Assembly: GCA_963704335.1 (NCBI GenBank)
Contig: OY969889.1
Location: 1,674,001 to 1,738,000 of the forward strand
From: PALSA-612 sp963704335
GTDB taxonomy: Bacteria > Actinomycetota > Thermoleophilia > Gaiellales > Gaiellaceae
Length of the DNA: 64,000 nucleotides
Reading direction: 5' to 3'
Shown: piece by piece, positions 1 to 7,953 of the stretch
How positions within the stretch are numbered: position 1 is the first letter of the stretch
How the letters are laid out: every line of letters begins with the position of its first letter
The notes under the pieces: model-generated
What the model was told of the DNA's origin: nothing
Seen by the model: the letters and a program-made list of their open reading frames with translations, nothing else
The model's database searches: none
Translations under genes and position numbers: made by a program

Positions 1-276
1 GTCCTCCTTCGTCTGCGGATTGACGACGACGAAGACGCCGCCCGCGAGCAGCGTTCCGAAGATCGACGTGACACAAAGTAGAGAGTTGTCGGTGAACACG
101 ATGACGCGGTCCCCGCGCTCGAGGCCCAGATCCTGCAGCGCGCGCGCGAAGCGAAGAGACGTGTCCAGAAGCTCCGTATACGAGCAGCGCTGCCCCTCGA
201 CGACCAATGCGTCCTTCTCGGGGTGTAGCTCCGCTGCGGCCAGCAGGCTGTCGTGGAGGAGTCGGCGCTCGCGCAT
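1..276 (-). CDS. AMP-dependent acyl ligase, N-terminal part (runs off the window)
   Basis: Reading the minus strand from the ATG at 276 gives 92 residues that match the N-terminus of AMP-forming acyl-CoA/acyl-ACP ligases: a leading helix, then ALVVEGQRCSYTELLDTS, ALQDLGLERGDRV and a GTLLAGGVFVVVNP segment. The catalytic core lies outside the window. The start sits one base after the asnB stop (TGA-C-ATG), so the two are surely co-translated. With the carrier protein and amidotransferase next door, it probably activates a carboxylic acid for loading on the ACP. The substrate cannot be read from what is visible. Confidence 0.8.
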   Translation of the reverse strand, partial: MRERRLLHDSLLAAAELHPEKDALVVEGQRCSYTELLDTSLRFARALQDLGLERGDRVIVFTDNSLLCVTSIFGTLLAGGVFVVVNPQTKED

Positions 277-277
277 G

Positions 278-2278
278 TCAGACAGCGGCGGCTGCCGCCC
301 CCACGGAGTCGCCGACGACAGTCTTCGTGGCCTCCGCGGCCGGAGCGAGCGTCGGGCGAGCGATGAATTGCTCGTGGAGCAGCATCACCGAGATCGCTCC
401 GACGAGCGCCATCTCGTCGGTCTCTCCGACGACGCCGCCGGCGGCTTCACACTTGTCCACGAGTCGTTGGACGGCCTCGGGCTCGAAGACGCCGGCGTCC
501 CGCAGGCGGCTGGGCGCGAGCACCTCACGGACGTAGTCGGGCGCCTGCGGGCCGACGAAGGCAGAGGCGATCGGAGCACGGTACGGCCTCTTCGTGCGAC
601 CGGCGATCTCGGCAGGAATCAGCGCTGCCGCCGCCTTGCGCAGAAGGTACTTCTCTTCGAGGCCGCGCACCTTCATCTCGTCGGGGAGCGCTGCCGCGAA
701 CTCGGCCACACGGACGTCGAGGAACGGGAAGCGACCCTCGACCGAATGCCCCATCAACATCCGATCTCCCTGGGAGTGGAGAAGGTAGCCCTCGAGAAAG
801 GTCATGACCTCGAGATACTGGGCCTTGCCCAGGGGTGTCAACCGCTCGAAGTTGTCGGGCAGCCGCTCCTTGGCACGTTCGAGCACGTCACCCTGAGCCG
901 CACCGCGCTCGATGACGTCCTGGTCGAACAGCCGCAGGCAGCGCGCCGTGTTCGCGTAGCGGATCCGATGGCTGTAGAGGGGGTCGTCGGTGTCTTCGAG
1001 TCCTCGCCTGTAGAAGCCGGCGAGGAACGCCCCCGAGCGCTTCAAGTCCTGACCGAGATACTCGTTCAGGCGCGCAAAGAGGAGGGGGCGGAGCTGCGAT
1101 CCGGGATCGCGAGCCCAGAATCGCCGCACCTTGTTCTCGCGGAAGATGTCGTAGCCGCCGAACAGCTCGTCCGCACCTTCGCCCGTGATCACGACCTTGA
1201 GGTTGGCCTCCTGGACCGCAGCGGAGAGCGACAGCAGCGGCGCGAGGGCCGTGCGAAGCGTTGGCTTCTCGGTGAGCTCGACTGCCCTCGGCATCAGCCT
1301 CGCGATGTCGGGGGCGTCGACGACGATTCGCGTCAAGCTCGTGCCGAGGTCCTCGACGAACCGGTCCTGGTACACGCTCTCGTCGAATCGCGGATCTCGG
1401 AACCCGATCCCGAAGGAGAAGAGCGTGTCCGGATACAGGCGCCGGGCGAGGGCAGCCGTCGCTGAGGAATCGAGACCTCCGCTCAGGTAGACCGCGACCG
1501 GGACATCCGCCCGCAGGCGGATGCGCGTCGCGTCTGTCAGCAACTCGGTGAGCTCGGCCTTCAGCTCGGCCTCGCTCCCCTCCTGCCGCTCGCCGATACG
1601 CGGGAACTCGAGGTCCCACCAACGCCTCTCCTCGATCAGGCCGTCTGCACCCCAGCGGAGGTAGTGAGCCGGAGCGAGCTCGCGGACGCCGACGAACGCG
1701 GAGCGGTCGGGAAGGATCGACCAGGTCGTGAATGCTTCGACCAGACCGAGAGAATCGAGGTCGCGGTGGGCCTTCGGGTGGCGGAACAGCGCCTTCGCCT
1801 CGGACGCGAACGTGAGGTCGCCGCCGAACTCGGCGATGAAGAGCGGACGAACGCCGAAGCGATCTCGGGCGAGGAAGAGCTCCTGCTCGCGGCGGTCCCA
1901 GACGGCGAATGCAAAGTCGCCGTTCAGCCTGCTCAGGCAGTCGACGCCCCATTCCTCGTACGCGTGCGCCAGCACCTCGGTGTCGGACGAGGTCTCGAGC
2001 CGATGCCCGAGCGCCTGAAGCTCCTTCTGTAGCTCGACGTAGTTGTAGATCTCGCCGTTCTGCATCACCCAGTAACGACCATCCTCGTTCGAGAGCGGCT
2101 GATCCCCGCCGGCGACGTCGATGATGGCTAGCCGGGTGTTCGACATTCCGAAGCGGCCGTCGAGGTAGAGGCCCGTCCCGTCGGGTCCACGGTGACGGAG
2201 CTCCCCGGCCATGGCCAGGAGCAAGCGCGCCGAGGCATCCTCGCCCTGGCGCGTGTAGATCCCCGAGAGACCGCACAC
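278..2278 (-). CDS. asnB: asparagine synthase-type glutamine amidotransferase
   Basis: The 666-residue protein starts at a GTG that places the catalytic Cys at position 2 (MCGLSGIY), as needed for class II glutamine amidotransferases. The N-terminal glutaminase domain carries NTRLAIIDVAGGDQP and NGEIYNY. The C-terminal ATP-pyrophosphatase domain has the YLSGGLDSS P-loop near residue 260 and GEGADELFGGY. Length and order are those of AsnB. It transfers glutamine ammonia to an adenylated carboxylate. Biosynthetic asparagine synthesis is possible, but the coupled AMP-ligase and the divergent ACP suggest a dedicated amidation step in a small-molecule or surface-polymer pathway, as in other AsnB-ACP-ligase clusters. 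Confidence 0.88.
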   Translation of the reverse strand: MCGLSGIYTRQGEDASARLLLAMAGELRHRGPDGTGLYLDGRFGMSNTRLAIIDVAGGDQPLSNEDGRYWVMQNGEIYNYVELQKELQALGHRLETSSDTEVLAHAYEEWGVDCLSRLNGDFAFAVWDRREQELFLARDRFGVRPLFIAEFGGDLTFASEAKALFRHPKAHRDLDSLGLVEAFTTWSILPDRSAFVGVRELAPAHYLRWGADGLIEERRWWDLEFPRIGERQEGSEAELKAELTELLTDATRIRLRADVPVAVYLSGGLDSSATAALARRLYPDTLFSFGIGFRDPRFDESVYQDRFVEDLGTSLTRIVVDAPDIARLMPRAVELTEKPTLRTALAPLLSLSAAVQEANLKVVITGEGADELFGGYDIFRENKVRRFWARDPGSQLRPLLFARLNEYLGQDLKRSGAFLAGFYRRGLEDTDDPLYSHRIRYANTARCLRLFDQDVIERGAAQGDVLERAKERLPDNFERLTPLGKAQYLEVMTFLEGYLLHSQGDRMLMGHSVEGRFPFLDVRVAEFAAALPDEMKVRGLEEKYLLRKAAAALIPAEIAGRTKRPYRAPIASAFVGPQAPDYVREVLAPSRLRDAGVFEPEAVQRLVDKCEAAGGVVGETDEMALVGAISVMLLHEQFIARPTLAPAAEATKTVVGDSVGAAAAAV

Positions 2279-2437
2279 GAGCTTCCTCGAAGCTTAGGAG
2301 CGGGCTGCGGCCTCCGCAAGACGGTGCGCGCGGAGGGCTGTCGAAGGCTCTTCAGAACCTGCGACGTGGCGCCGATAGCGGCAGGTAGACTCGTCCGCCT
2401 CGCCGGCCTGCGGGCGAACGAACACCCATCCGAGACC

Positions 2438-2725
2438 ATGAGCCACGACCGAACGATCGAAGACGACGTCCGTCGGTTCCTCACCGACAACTTCCCGTTG
2501 AGCGCAGACGGATTCTCCCTGGCAGGCACCGACTCGCTGCTCGAGAGCGGGGTCATCGACTCTGTGGGTGTCCTCGAGTTGATTCAGTTCGTCGAGTCGC
2601 GCTACGAGATCGAGATCCCGGACTCCGAGGTATTGCCCGAGAACCTCGACTCGATCGACGCGATCACGCGGTACGTCTCGTCGAAGCGAGACGCCGATGG
2701 CGGTCCGGCCGATGCCGGCAGCTGA
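2438..2725 (+). CDS. acyl carrier protein
   Basis: This is a 95-residue acidic protein with the phosphopantetheine attachment signature GVIDSVGVLELIQFVE; the Ser in DSV is the predicted attachment site. The ATG at 2438 gives a normal ACP length; the longer frame back to 2192 reads into non-coding sequence. The neighbouring AsnB (divergent, 159 bp away) and AMP-ligase suggest it carries an activated acyl or amino-acyl group. The nadE-like gene begins inside its 3' end, so the two form an operon. It is not the housekeeping fatty-acid ACP by context, because fabF lies 43 kb away. Confidence 0.85.
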   Translation: MSHDRTIEDDVRRFLTDNFPLSADGFSLAGTDSLLESGVIDSVGVLELIQFVESRYEIEIPDSEVLPENLDSIDAITRYVSSKRDADGGPADAGS

Positions 2726-3716
2726 CTCGAAGGTCACGCTCGACGCGCTCCGGCTGGATGCAGAGCAAGCCACCGAGGAGATCGCCGACGGTCTACGCGC
2801 TGCCGTCCTCGGCGAGATGCACATGCGAGGCGCGGTCGTCGCTCTGTCTGGCGGCGTGGACTCGAGCGTCTGCATTGCCCTCTGCGCGCGCGCGTTCGGG
2901 CCGGAGCGCGTCCTCGCTCTGCTCATGCCCGAGGCCGAGTCAGCCTCCGAGACGCTGGAGCTGAGCCGCCTCGTCGCCGACCACTTCGGTGTCGAGACGG
3001 TGCTCGAGGACATCAGCGGGCTGCTCGAGGCGTCCGGTTGCTACAGCCGTCGCGACGATGCGATCCGCCAGGTGCTCCCCGAGTACGGTCCCGGGTGGCG
3101 GGCGAAGATCGTGCTACCGAGCCTGCTGGGCGGCGGCGACCGCATGAGAGTCTTCTCGGTTGTTGCGGAGTCTCCGGCGGGCGAGCACCGGCAGGTTCGG
3201 CTGACGGCGGACTCCTACCGCGGGGTCATCGCCGCGACGAGCTTCAAGCAGCGGACGCGGAAGATGCTCGAGTACTACCACGCCGATCGTGCGTCCTACG
3301 CGGTCGTCGGCACCCCGAACCGGCTCGAATATGACCAGGGCTTCTTCGTGAAGAACGGAGACGGGGCCGCCGACGTGAAGCCGATCGCACACCTGTACAA
3401 GACCCAGGTGTACCAGCTCGCGGAGCATCTCGACGTGCCGGAGACCGTTCGCTCGCGCCCGCCGACGACGGACACGTATTCCCTCCCGCAGAGCCAGGAG
3501 GAGTTCTACTTCTCCGTGCCCTACGAGACGATGGACCTCTGCCTCTACGCGCTGAACAACGCGCTTCTTCCGACCTCGGTCTCCGATGCCGTCGCTCTGT
3601 CGATCGATGAGGTAGAGCGCGTCTTCCGCGACATCGAGACGAAGCGGCGCGCGACGGCCTACCTGCAGATGTCTCCGCGGCTCATCCAGCCTGTGCCGGA
3701 GATCGCGTCCGGCTGA
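2697..3716 (+). CDS. nadE: NAD(+) synthase-like ATP-pyrophosphatase (ammonia type)
   Basis: The 339-residue protein has the N-type ATP-pyrophosphatase P-loop ALSGGVDSSV near residue 50 and NadE-like segments GTPNRLEYDQGFFVKNGDG and DVKPIAHLYKTQVYQLA. It lacks a glutaminase domain, so it would use free ammonia or ammonia handed over by a partner. The ATG at 2697 overlaps the ACP gene by 29 bases; an in-frame ATG at 2712 is an alternative. It may be true NAD synthase (nicotinate adenine dinucleotide amidation). Its place in the ACP/AsnB/ligase cluster makes amidation of a pathway intermediate equally plausible. Confidence 0.75.
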   Translation: MAVRPMPAADSKVTLDALRLDAEQATEEIADGLRAAVLGEMHMRGAVVALSGGVDSSVCIALCARAFGPERVLALLMPEAESASETLELSRLVADHFGVETVLEDISGLLEASGCYSRRDDAIRQVLPEYGPGWRAKIVLPSLLGGGDRMRVFSVVAESPAGEHRQVRLTADSYRGVIAATSFKQRTRKMLEYYHADRASYAVVGTPNRLEYDQGFFVKNGDGAADVKPIAHLYKTQVYQLAEHLDVPETVRSRPPTTDTYSLPQSQEEFYFSVPYETMDLCLYALNNALLPTSVSDAVALSIDEVERVFRDIETKRRATAYLQMSPRLIQPVPEIASG

Positions 3717-3725
3717 ACCGAAGGC

Positions 3726-4316
3726 TCAGAGCTCGCGCCGGCCGGTGAGAGCTCGACCCAGAGTCACCTCATCTGCGTATTCGAGATCGGAGCCGACCGG
3801 CAGGCCGCTTGCGAGCCGCGTGACACGCACGCTGGCGCGCAGACGGTCGGCTATGTAGGACGCAGTTGCCTCTCCCGTCATCGTCGGGTTCGTCGCGAGC
3901 ACGACTTCCTCGATGCCGTCGCGCTCGACGCGCTGGATGAGCTCGTCGATGCGCAGCGAAGCCGGATCGACACCGTCGATGGGGGAGAGCGCGCCGCCGA
4001 GCACGTGATACAGGCCGCGGTACTCGGCCGTGCGCTCTATGGAAAGCAGGTCAACGGGCTGCTCGACGACGCAAACGACCGTGCGGTCGCGCCGCGCATC
4101 GAGGCAGATGCCGCACACCTCTTCCTCGGTGAGGTTGCCGCACTCGCGGCAAAACCGCACCTTTTCCTTCACGTCCGCGATCGCCTGCGCGAGCGCGAGA
4201 GCCTCGTCCTTGTGCGAGCGCAGCATGTGGAAGGCGAGCCGTTGAGCCGTGCGCGTCCCTACGCCTGGCAGTCGCGTCAGCTGCGAGACGAGGTTGTCGA
4301 CGGCCGGGCTGAACAC
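3726..4316 (-). CDS. recR: recombination protein RecR
   Basis: The 196-residue protein shows the full RecR plan: N-terminal helix-hairpin-helix (LPGVGTRTAQRLAFHML), a four-cysteine zinc finger (CRECGNLTEEEVCGIC), a Toprim domain (VCVVEQPVDLLSIE) and the C-terminal Walker-like LASGLPVGSDLEYADE. It acts in RecFOR loading of RecA at gapped DNA. The start is a GTG. It follows dnaX-ybaB in the classical order, but a cupin gene is inserted 18 bp upstream of it. Confidence 0.96.
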   Translation of the reverse strand: MFSPAVDNLVSQLTRLPGVGTRTAQRLAFHMLRSHKDEALALAQAIADVKEKVRFCRECGNLTEEEVCGICLDARRDRTVVCVVEQPVDLLSIERTAEYRGLYHVLGGALSPIDGVDPASLRIDELIQRVERDGIEEVVLATNPTMTGEATASYIADRLRASVRVTRLASGLPVGSDLEYADEVTLGRALTGRREL

Positions 4317-4334
4317 CGCCCCATTGTGCAGGTA

Positions 4335-4730
4335 CTAGCGGGTGAACCGCTCCCAGTCGGACGGAACCGGCGGGCTCCAGTCGGTCGGGCCAGGGGCGCG
4401 GACGGCCAGGTGACAGACCGGCTCCGCGTCCATGGCGCCGTGCATGTGGAGGACGCCGGCGGGCACGACGACGACGCCGTGCGTCTCGACAGGCTGCCGC
4501 TCGTCACCGGCGATCCAGATGAAGCCGGGTCCCCGGACGAAGCAAAGCACCTGGTCGGTGGCATGGGTGTGCGGCCGCGTGTGAGCGCCCGCATCGAAGT
4601 AGACCGCGAGGTAGTCGAGCTCGGACGTGCCGCCCTCGGCTCCGAAGTTCTGCATGCGCACACGGCCCGTGAAGTCCTCAGGGTTGGGTGGCTCCGTGGC
4701 CAGCGACTCGTCGAGCCGCAGGATCGCCAT
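4335..4730 (-). CDS. cupin-domain protein
   Basis: This 131-residue single-domain cupin has both metal-site motifs: GAHTRPHTHATDQVL (motif 1, with two His plus an acidic/polar position) and VVPAGVLHMHGAMD (motif 2). The ATG overlaps the ybaB stop in TGATG, so it is translationally coupled. Small cupins of this type bind a metal and act as isomerases, dioxygenases or ligand sensors; the substrate cannot be told. Its position inside the dnaX-ybaB-recR operon is unusual for a recombination/replication cluster. Confidence 0.75.
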   Translation of the reverse strand: MAILRLDESLATEPPNPEDFTGRVRMQNFGAEGGTSELDYLAVYFDAGAHTRPHTHATDQVLCFVRGPGFIWIAGDERQPVETHGVVVVPAGVLHMHGAMDAEPVCHLAVRAPGPTDWSPPVPSDWERFTR

Positions 4731-5047
4731 CACATGCCGGGCAGGCCGAGCCCGCCGGTCACCGCGCCGAGCTTCGACTGAGCCAGCGACTGGGCGGAGC
4801 GGAGCGCCTCGTTGACTGCTGCGAGCACCATGTCCTCGAGCAACTCGGGGTCGTCCGGGTCGATCGCCTTCGGGTCGATCTTGATCGCGAGGAGCTCGCC
4901 GTTGCCGGACGCGCGCACCGTTACCAGGCCCCCGCCCGCCGACGCCTCGACCGTCTCCGAGGCGAGCTGCTCCTGCGCGTCGGCCACCTGCTGCTGCATT
5001 TGCTGCGCCTGCTGCATCAGCTTGTTGATGTCGATGTTCTGTGCCAC
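4730..5047 (-). CDS. ybaB: YbaB/EbfC nucleoid-associated protein
   Basis: The 105-residue protein has the family N-terminus DINKLMQQAQQMQQQVADAQ followed by VTVRASGNGELLAIKIDP and DMVLAAVNEAL. It forms dimers that bind DNA and associate with the nucleoid. A GTG start lies 2 bp after the dnaX stop, which fits the conserved dnaX-ybaB-recR operon. Confidence 0.94.
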   Translation of the reverse strand: MAQNIDINKLMQQAQQMQQQVADAQEQLASETVEASAGGGLVTVRASGNGELLAIKIDPKAIDPDDPELLEDMVLAAVNEALRSAQSLAQSKLGAVTGGLGLPGM

Positions 5048-5049
5048 GG

Positions 5050-6651
5050 CTATTCGTCGACCTCCTTCGCGTCGAATGTCTCCTTGAAGAGCGCGACGAG
5101 CTTCTCTTCCGAGTGTTCCTCCTCGGGCGGGTCATCGGCTCCGCTGCGCTCGCCGAGCGTGAACTCGAGGGTGAGCCTGCGGCCCGTCACGTCGTACAGG
5201 GCATCGCGGATGATGGTGCTGTTCTTCGGCTCCTCCGCCAGCTTGCGGTGGAACTCCGCCTCGCCGGCGAACTCCACGGTCAGCCGATCGTCCTCCAGGG
5301 CGACGGGAAGCGCCTCACGGAGCATCGACCCGACGGGGATCGAGCGCTGCTCGACCGCTTCCAGCACCGCACGCGACCAGGCCTCTTGAAGCTGCTGAAG
5401 CTCGAGCGGTGGCGGCTCCGGCGCGGCCTCTTCGGCCGTGTCGGGCTCGGGGACACTCTCAGGGACTGTCCCGTGGGTCTGTAGCTCTGCCCGGTGGCCA
5501 CCTCCGACAGGCCCGGCACGGCGCTCCAGGAGCTCCAAGCGGTAGGCGAGCGACTCTTGCGAGAGATCGGCGCCCGGACGGGTGACCTTGACGAGGGCGA
5601 GCTCGAGCGGCAGGCGAGGATCGCCGCCTTGCCGCATGTCCTCCACCGCGACGGCCAGCAGGTCGCAGAGGCGCAGCACCGTCGCCTCGCCGATCTGGTT
5701 CGCCTGCGCACGCAGCCGCTCGCGCGACTCGTCCGTGACCGGGACGTTGTCCGGAACCTCGCCGAGGTGCTGGACGAGCAGCAGGTGTCGCAGATGCTCG
5801 AGCAGGTCGACGACGAGTCGGCCCGTGTCCTGGCCCTGCTCGGAAAGCTCCTCGATATGCGTGAGTGCTCCGGCCGGGTCTCGGTCGATGACGAGGTCGC
5901 AGAGGCGGAACAGCGCCTCCTCGTCCACTGCGCCCAACAACTGCAGCACGGATTGCACGGAGATTTCACCGCCGGTCGCCGCCGCCAGCTGGTCGAGCGT
6001 CGAGACCGCATCGCGAAAGCTGCCCTTGGCCGCGCGCGCGACGAGCGCGAGCGCGGCGTCCGGTACGTCGAACCCCTCGCCGTCCGCCACACGCCGCAGG
6101 AGAGCGACGAGCTCCGGCAGCCGCGGGCGCGCGAACAGGAACGTCTGGCAGCGCGAGCGGACCGTGGCCAGCACCTTGTCGAGGGACGTCGTGCAGAAGA
6201 CGAAAACGAGGTGCGGCGGCGGTTCCTCGACGATCTTCAGAAGCGCGTTCCAGGCAGCGTCCGTCAGCTGGTGCGCCTCGTCGAGGATGTAGACCTTGTA
6301 GCGGCCCTCGACCGGTTGGAGCACGGCGTTGTCGCGGATCAGTCGGACATCGTCGATACCGCGCTGCGAGGCCGCGTCCATCTCGATCACGTCCATCGAC
6401 GTGCCGTTGGCGATCGCCGTGCATGCGTGACAGGTGCCGTCCGGCTTCGGCGTCGGTCCCTGGGCGCAGTTGAGCGCCTTGGCCAGGATGCGTGCGAGGG
6501 ACGTCTTGCCGGTGCCGCGCGGGCCGGCGAAGAGATACGCCTGGCGCACCTTGTCCGCCTCGATCGCGTTGCGTAGCGTCCGCACCACCGCCTCCTGGCC
6601 GACGACCTCGTCGAAGTCCTGCGGACGGTACTTCGTGTAGAGCGCGGTCAC
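5050..6651 (-). CDS. dnaX: DNA polymerase III subunit gamma/tau
   Basis: The 533-residue protein begins YTKYRPQDFDEVVGQ and has Walker A GPRGTGKT at residues 43-50, the zinc-binding cysteines around CHAC, Walker B YILDEAHQLT and the SRC sensor LATVRSRCQTF. The AAA+ clamp-loader core covers about residues 1-360, followed by an acidic, low-complexity C-terminal region that would hold the tau contacts. No obvious slippery A-run for programmed gamma/tau frameshifting is visible. It starts the dnaX-ybaB-cupin-recR block, downstream of the response regulator. Confidence 0.96.
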   Translation of the reverse strand: MTALYTKYRPQDFDEVVGQEAVVRTLRNAIEADKVRQAYLFAGPRGTGKTSLARILAKALNCAQGPTPKPDGTCHACTAIANGTSMDVIEMDAASQRGIDDVRLIRDNAVLQPVEGRYKVYILDEAHQLTDAAWNALLKIVEEPPPHLVFVFCTTSLDKVLATVRSRCQTFLFARPRLPELVALLRRVADGEGFDVPDAALALVARAAKGSFRDAVSTLDQLAAATGGEISVQSVLQLLGAVDEEALFRLCDLVIDRDPAGALTHIEELSEQGQDTGRLVVDLLEHLRHLLLVQHLGEVPDNVPVTDESRERLRAQANQIGEATVLRLCDLLAVAVEDMRQGGDPRLPLELALVKVTRPGADLSQESLAYRLELLERRAGPVGGGHRAELQTHGTVPESVPEPDTAEEAAPEPPPLELQQLQEAWSRAVLEAVEQRSIPVGSMLREALPVALEDDRLTVEFAGEAEFHRKLAEEPKNSTIIRDALYDVTGRRLTLEFTLGERSGADDPPEEEHSEEKLVALFKETFDAKEVDE

Positions 6652-6696
6652 CTCAGCGATTCAAGCAGAAGCGCCGCTGCCACCCGCGGCGGCGCG

Positions 6697-7341
6697 TCAG
6701 GCGACGAGGCCGTACTCGTACGCTCGCGCGACGGCCTGCGCCCGGCTGTGGACGTCGAGCTTGCGGAAGATGTTCTGGATGTGGCTCGAGACCGTCTTCG
6801 GGCTGATCCCCAGCTCGGCGGCGATGTCAGGCGCACGCTTGCCGCTGCCGAGCAGCTGGAGCACTTCCAGCTCGCGGCGCGTGAGCCCGAAGCCCGGGGA
6901 CGCAGCATTGCCCGGCTGGCGCGATCTCTCGATCAGTCGCCGTACGCGCGCGAGCAGCTCGTCGAGGTCCGGCGGCTTGACGATGTAGTCGTCGCCGCCG
7001 ATGAGCAACCCGGCTGCGCGGTCCATGCTCTCCGTCCGGTAGCCCGACAGGAAGACGATGGGAAGCCGCTCGCCGTACTCCGCACGCAGCTCGCGGCAGA
7101 CCGTGTACCCGCTCGTGTCCGCGAGGTTGACGTCGAGCAGCACGACGTCCGCTTCCCGGGCGCGCTCGAGCGCCTGCCGACCGTCTTCGGCCTCGATCGT
7201 CCGCAGGCCGGCGCTCTCGAGCTGCGCCGTCAGGAGGGCGCGAAACGACGCGTGGTCGTCGACAATCAGAACCGTCCCGTTGTTGGTGATGACAGACCTC
7301 CCGGAGATTTCGTGCAACTGGGTCCCCTCAGGATAGGGCAT
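6697..7341 (-). CDS. response regulator with LuxR-type HTH
   Basis: The 214-residue protein has a receiver domain (acidic pair D28-D29, phospho-acceptor D70 in VVLLDVN, and the Lys of YIVKPPD) and a NarL/LuxR HTH at the C-terminus (LTRRELEVLQLL through SSHIQNIFRKLDVHSR). The ATG at 7341 lies inside a perfect 12-bp inverted repeat. An in-frame TTG at 7317, preceded by GAGGGG at good spacing, would remove eight residues ahead of the receiver and is a credible alternative. No histidine kinase is adjacent, so it is an orphan. Confidence 0.85.
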   Translation of the reverse strand: MPYPEGTQLHEISGRSVITNNGTVLIVDDHASFRALLTAQLESAGLRTIEAEDGRQALERAREADVVLLDVNLADTSGYTVCRELRAEYGERLPIVFLSGYRTESMDRAAGLLIGGDDYIVKPPDLDELLARVRRLIERSRQPGNAASPGFGLTRRELEVLQLLGSGKRAPDIAAELGISPKTVSSHIQNIFRKLDVHSRAQAVARAYEYGLVA

Positions 7342-7372
7342 TCGCCCTAGGTCAAAGATCGGGCGAATGCCC
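7336..7372. promoter_or_regulatory. perfect 12-bp inverted repeat at the response-regulator start
   Basis: GGGCATTCGCCC (7336-7347) and GGGCGAATGCCC (7361-7372) are exact inverted copies separated by 13 bases. The response-regulator ATG lies within the first arm. It could be an autoregulatory operator or an mRNA hairpin that hides the start; the sequence does not decide. Confidence 0.5.
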
Positions 7373-7472
7373 GGTTGTGCTTCAGGCGGCGTGACTCGTA
7401 CCCTGCAGTGAGATCCCGAGCAGCGACTTGGGATGGGGGCGATTTAAGGCATCACCTCTGGGGAGATCGGAT

Positions 7473-7498
7473 GAGGGCCGGCTGAAGAGCCGGCCCTC
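7473..7498 (-). terminator. hairpin downstream of SRP RNA
   Basis: GAGGGCCGGCT and AGCCGGCCCTC form a perfect 11-bp stem with a GAAG loop, 120 bases past the 3' end of the SRP RNA on its strand. No T-run follows on either strand, so it is an intrinsic terminator only by shape. Confidence 0.45.
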
Positions 7499-7617
7499 GT
7501 CGTTGTACAGGTCGCGGCGACGAGGTCGGCTCCCGCGGCGCAATCAGGGTCACAAAGCCCGGCCGCGCGGCCGCCGTCGATGCGAGTCACCCGGACGGCG
7601 CCTGCGCCGCTTGCTCG

Positions 7618-7714
7618 AGCCAGGCTGTTCCGCGGCACCTGGGAGACACTGCTTAGCGCTGCTTCCTTCCGGATCTGACGCGGTTCGCAGACTTCCAGTG
7701 CGCGGGACCTGGCT
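7618..7714 (-). ncRNA. ffs: signal recognition particle RNA, small bacterial (4.5S) type
   Basis: Read on the minus strand, the domain IV core is present: GTCAGATCCGGAAGGAAGCAGC, which contains the GGAA tetraloop and the internal loop that bind Ffh. The ends pair as AGCCAGG (7714-7708) with CCTGGCT (7624-7618), and the inner CCGCGC/GCCGCGG arms also pair. This gives a 97-nt rod like E. coli 4.5S. Location upstream of dnaX is common for ffs. Together with Ffh it targets ribosomes to the membrane. Confidence 0.9.
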
Positions 7715-7825
7715 GTCAACGCTGCGCGCGCCGGCCCAGACCCCGGATGACTCCGCCCCTCAGGCGGTTCTCGGCCCCGCTATAGCGGATTGCGGGTTCA
7801 GGGAACCGCTAGCTCCCCGCCTAGC

Positions 7826-7854
7826 GCGACCGGGCAGGACGATGGTAGCCGACC
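7826..7854 (+). repeat. dispersed intergenic repeat A, copy 1
   Basis: A 29-bp sequence beginning GCGACCGGGCAGGACGATGG recurs at 13848-13876 with one mismatch. Both copies lie in non-coding sequence next to an RNA gene (SRP RNA, tRNA-Val). Confidence 0.6.
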
Positions 7855-7858
7855 AAGG

Positions 7859-7890
7859 GTGGGCGAACCCATGGTTCCCCCACGGACCCC
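7859..7890 (+). repeat. palindromic repeat B, copy 1
   Basis: The arms GTGGGCGAACC and GGTTCCCCCAC surround a CAT centre and are followed by GGACCCC. The whole 32-bp unit recurs inverted at 53260-53291 with a single difference. It may act as a REP-like palindrome or a terminator. The rest of the 612-bp gap 7342-7953 holds the SRP RNA, one hairpin and repeat A; no other gene is seen. Confidence 0.6.
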
Positions 7891-7953
7891 ACTCGGCACC
7901 AGAAGGAACGGGCACCGCCCGCGCGTCTGCTCGCCTCATGTAACAGTTGCCGC

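Noticed and set aside
20..1465. Long plus-strand open frame across the AsnB gene
   Set aside because: It is antisense to a complete AsnB with all catalytic motifs, is rich in Arg/Ala/Glu as expected of a high-GC shadow, and matches no family.
5050..6651. Programmed frameshift site in dnaX
   Set aside because: No A-rich slippery heptamer followed by a hairpin is visible in this GC-rich gene.
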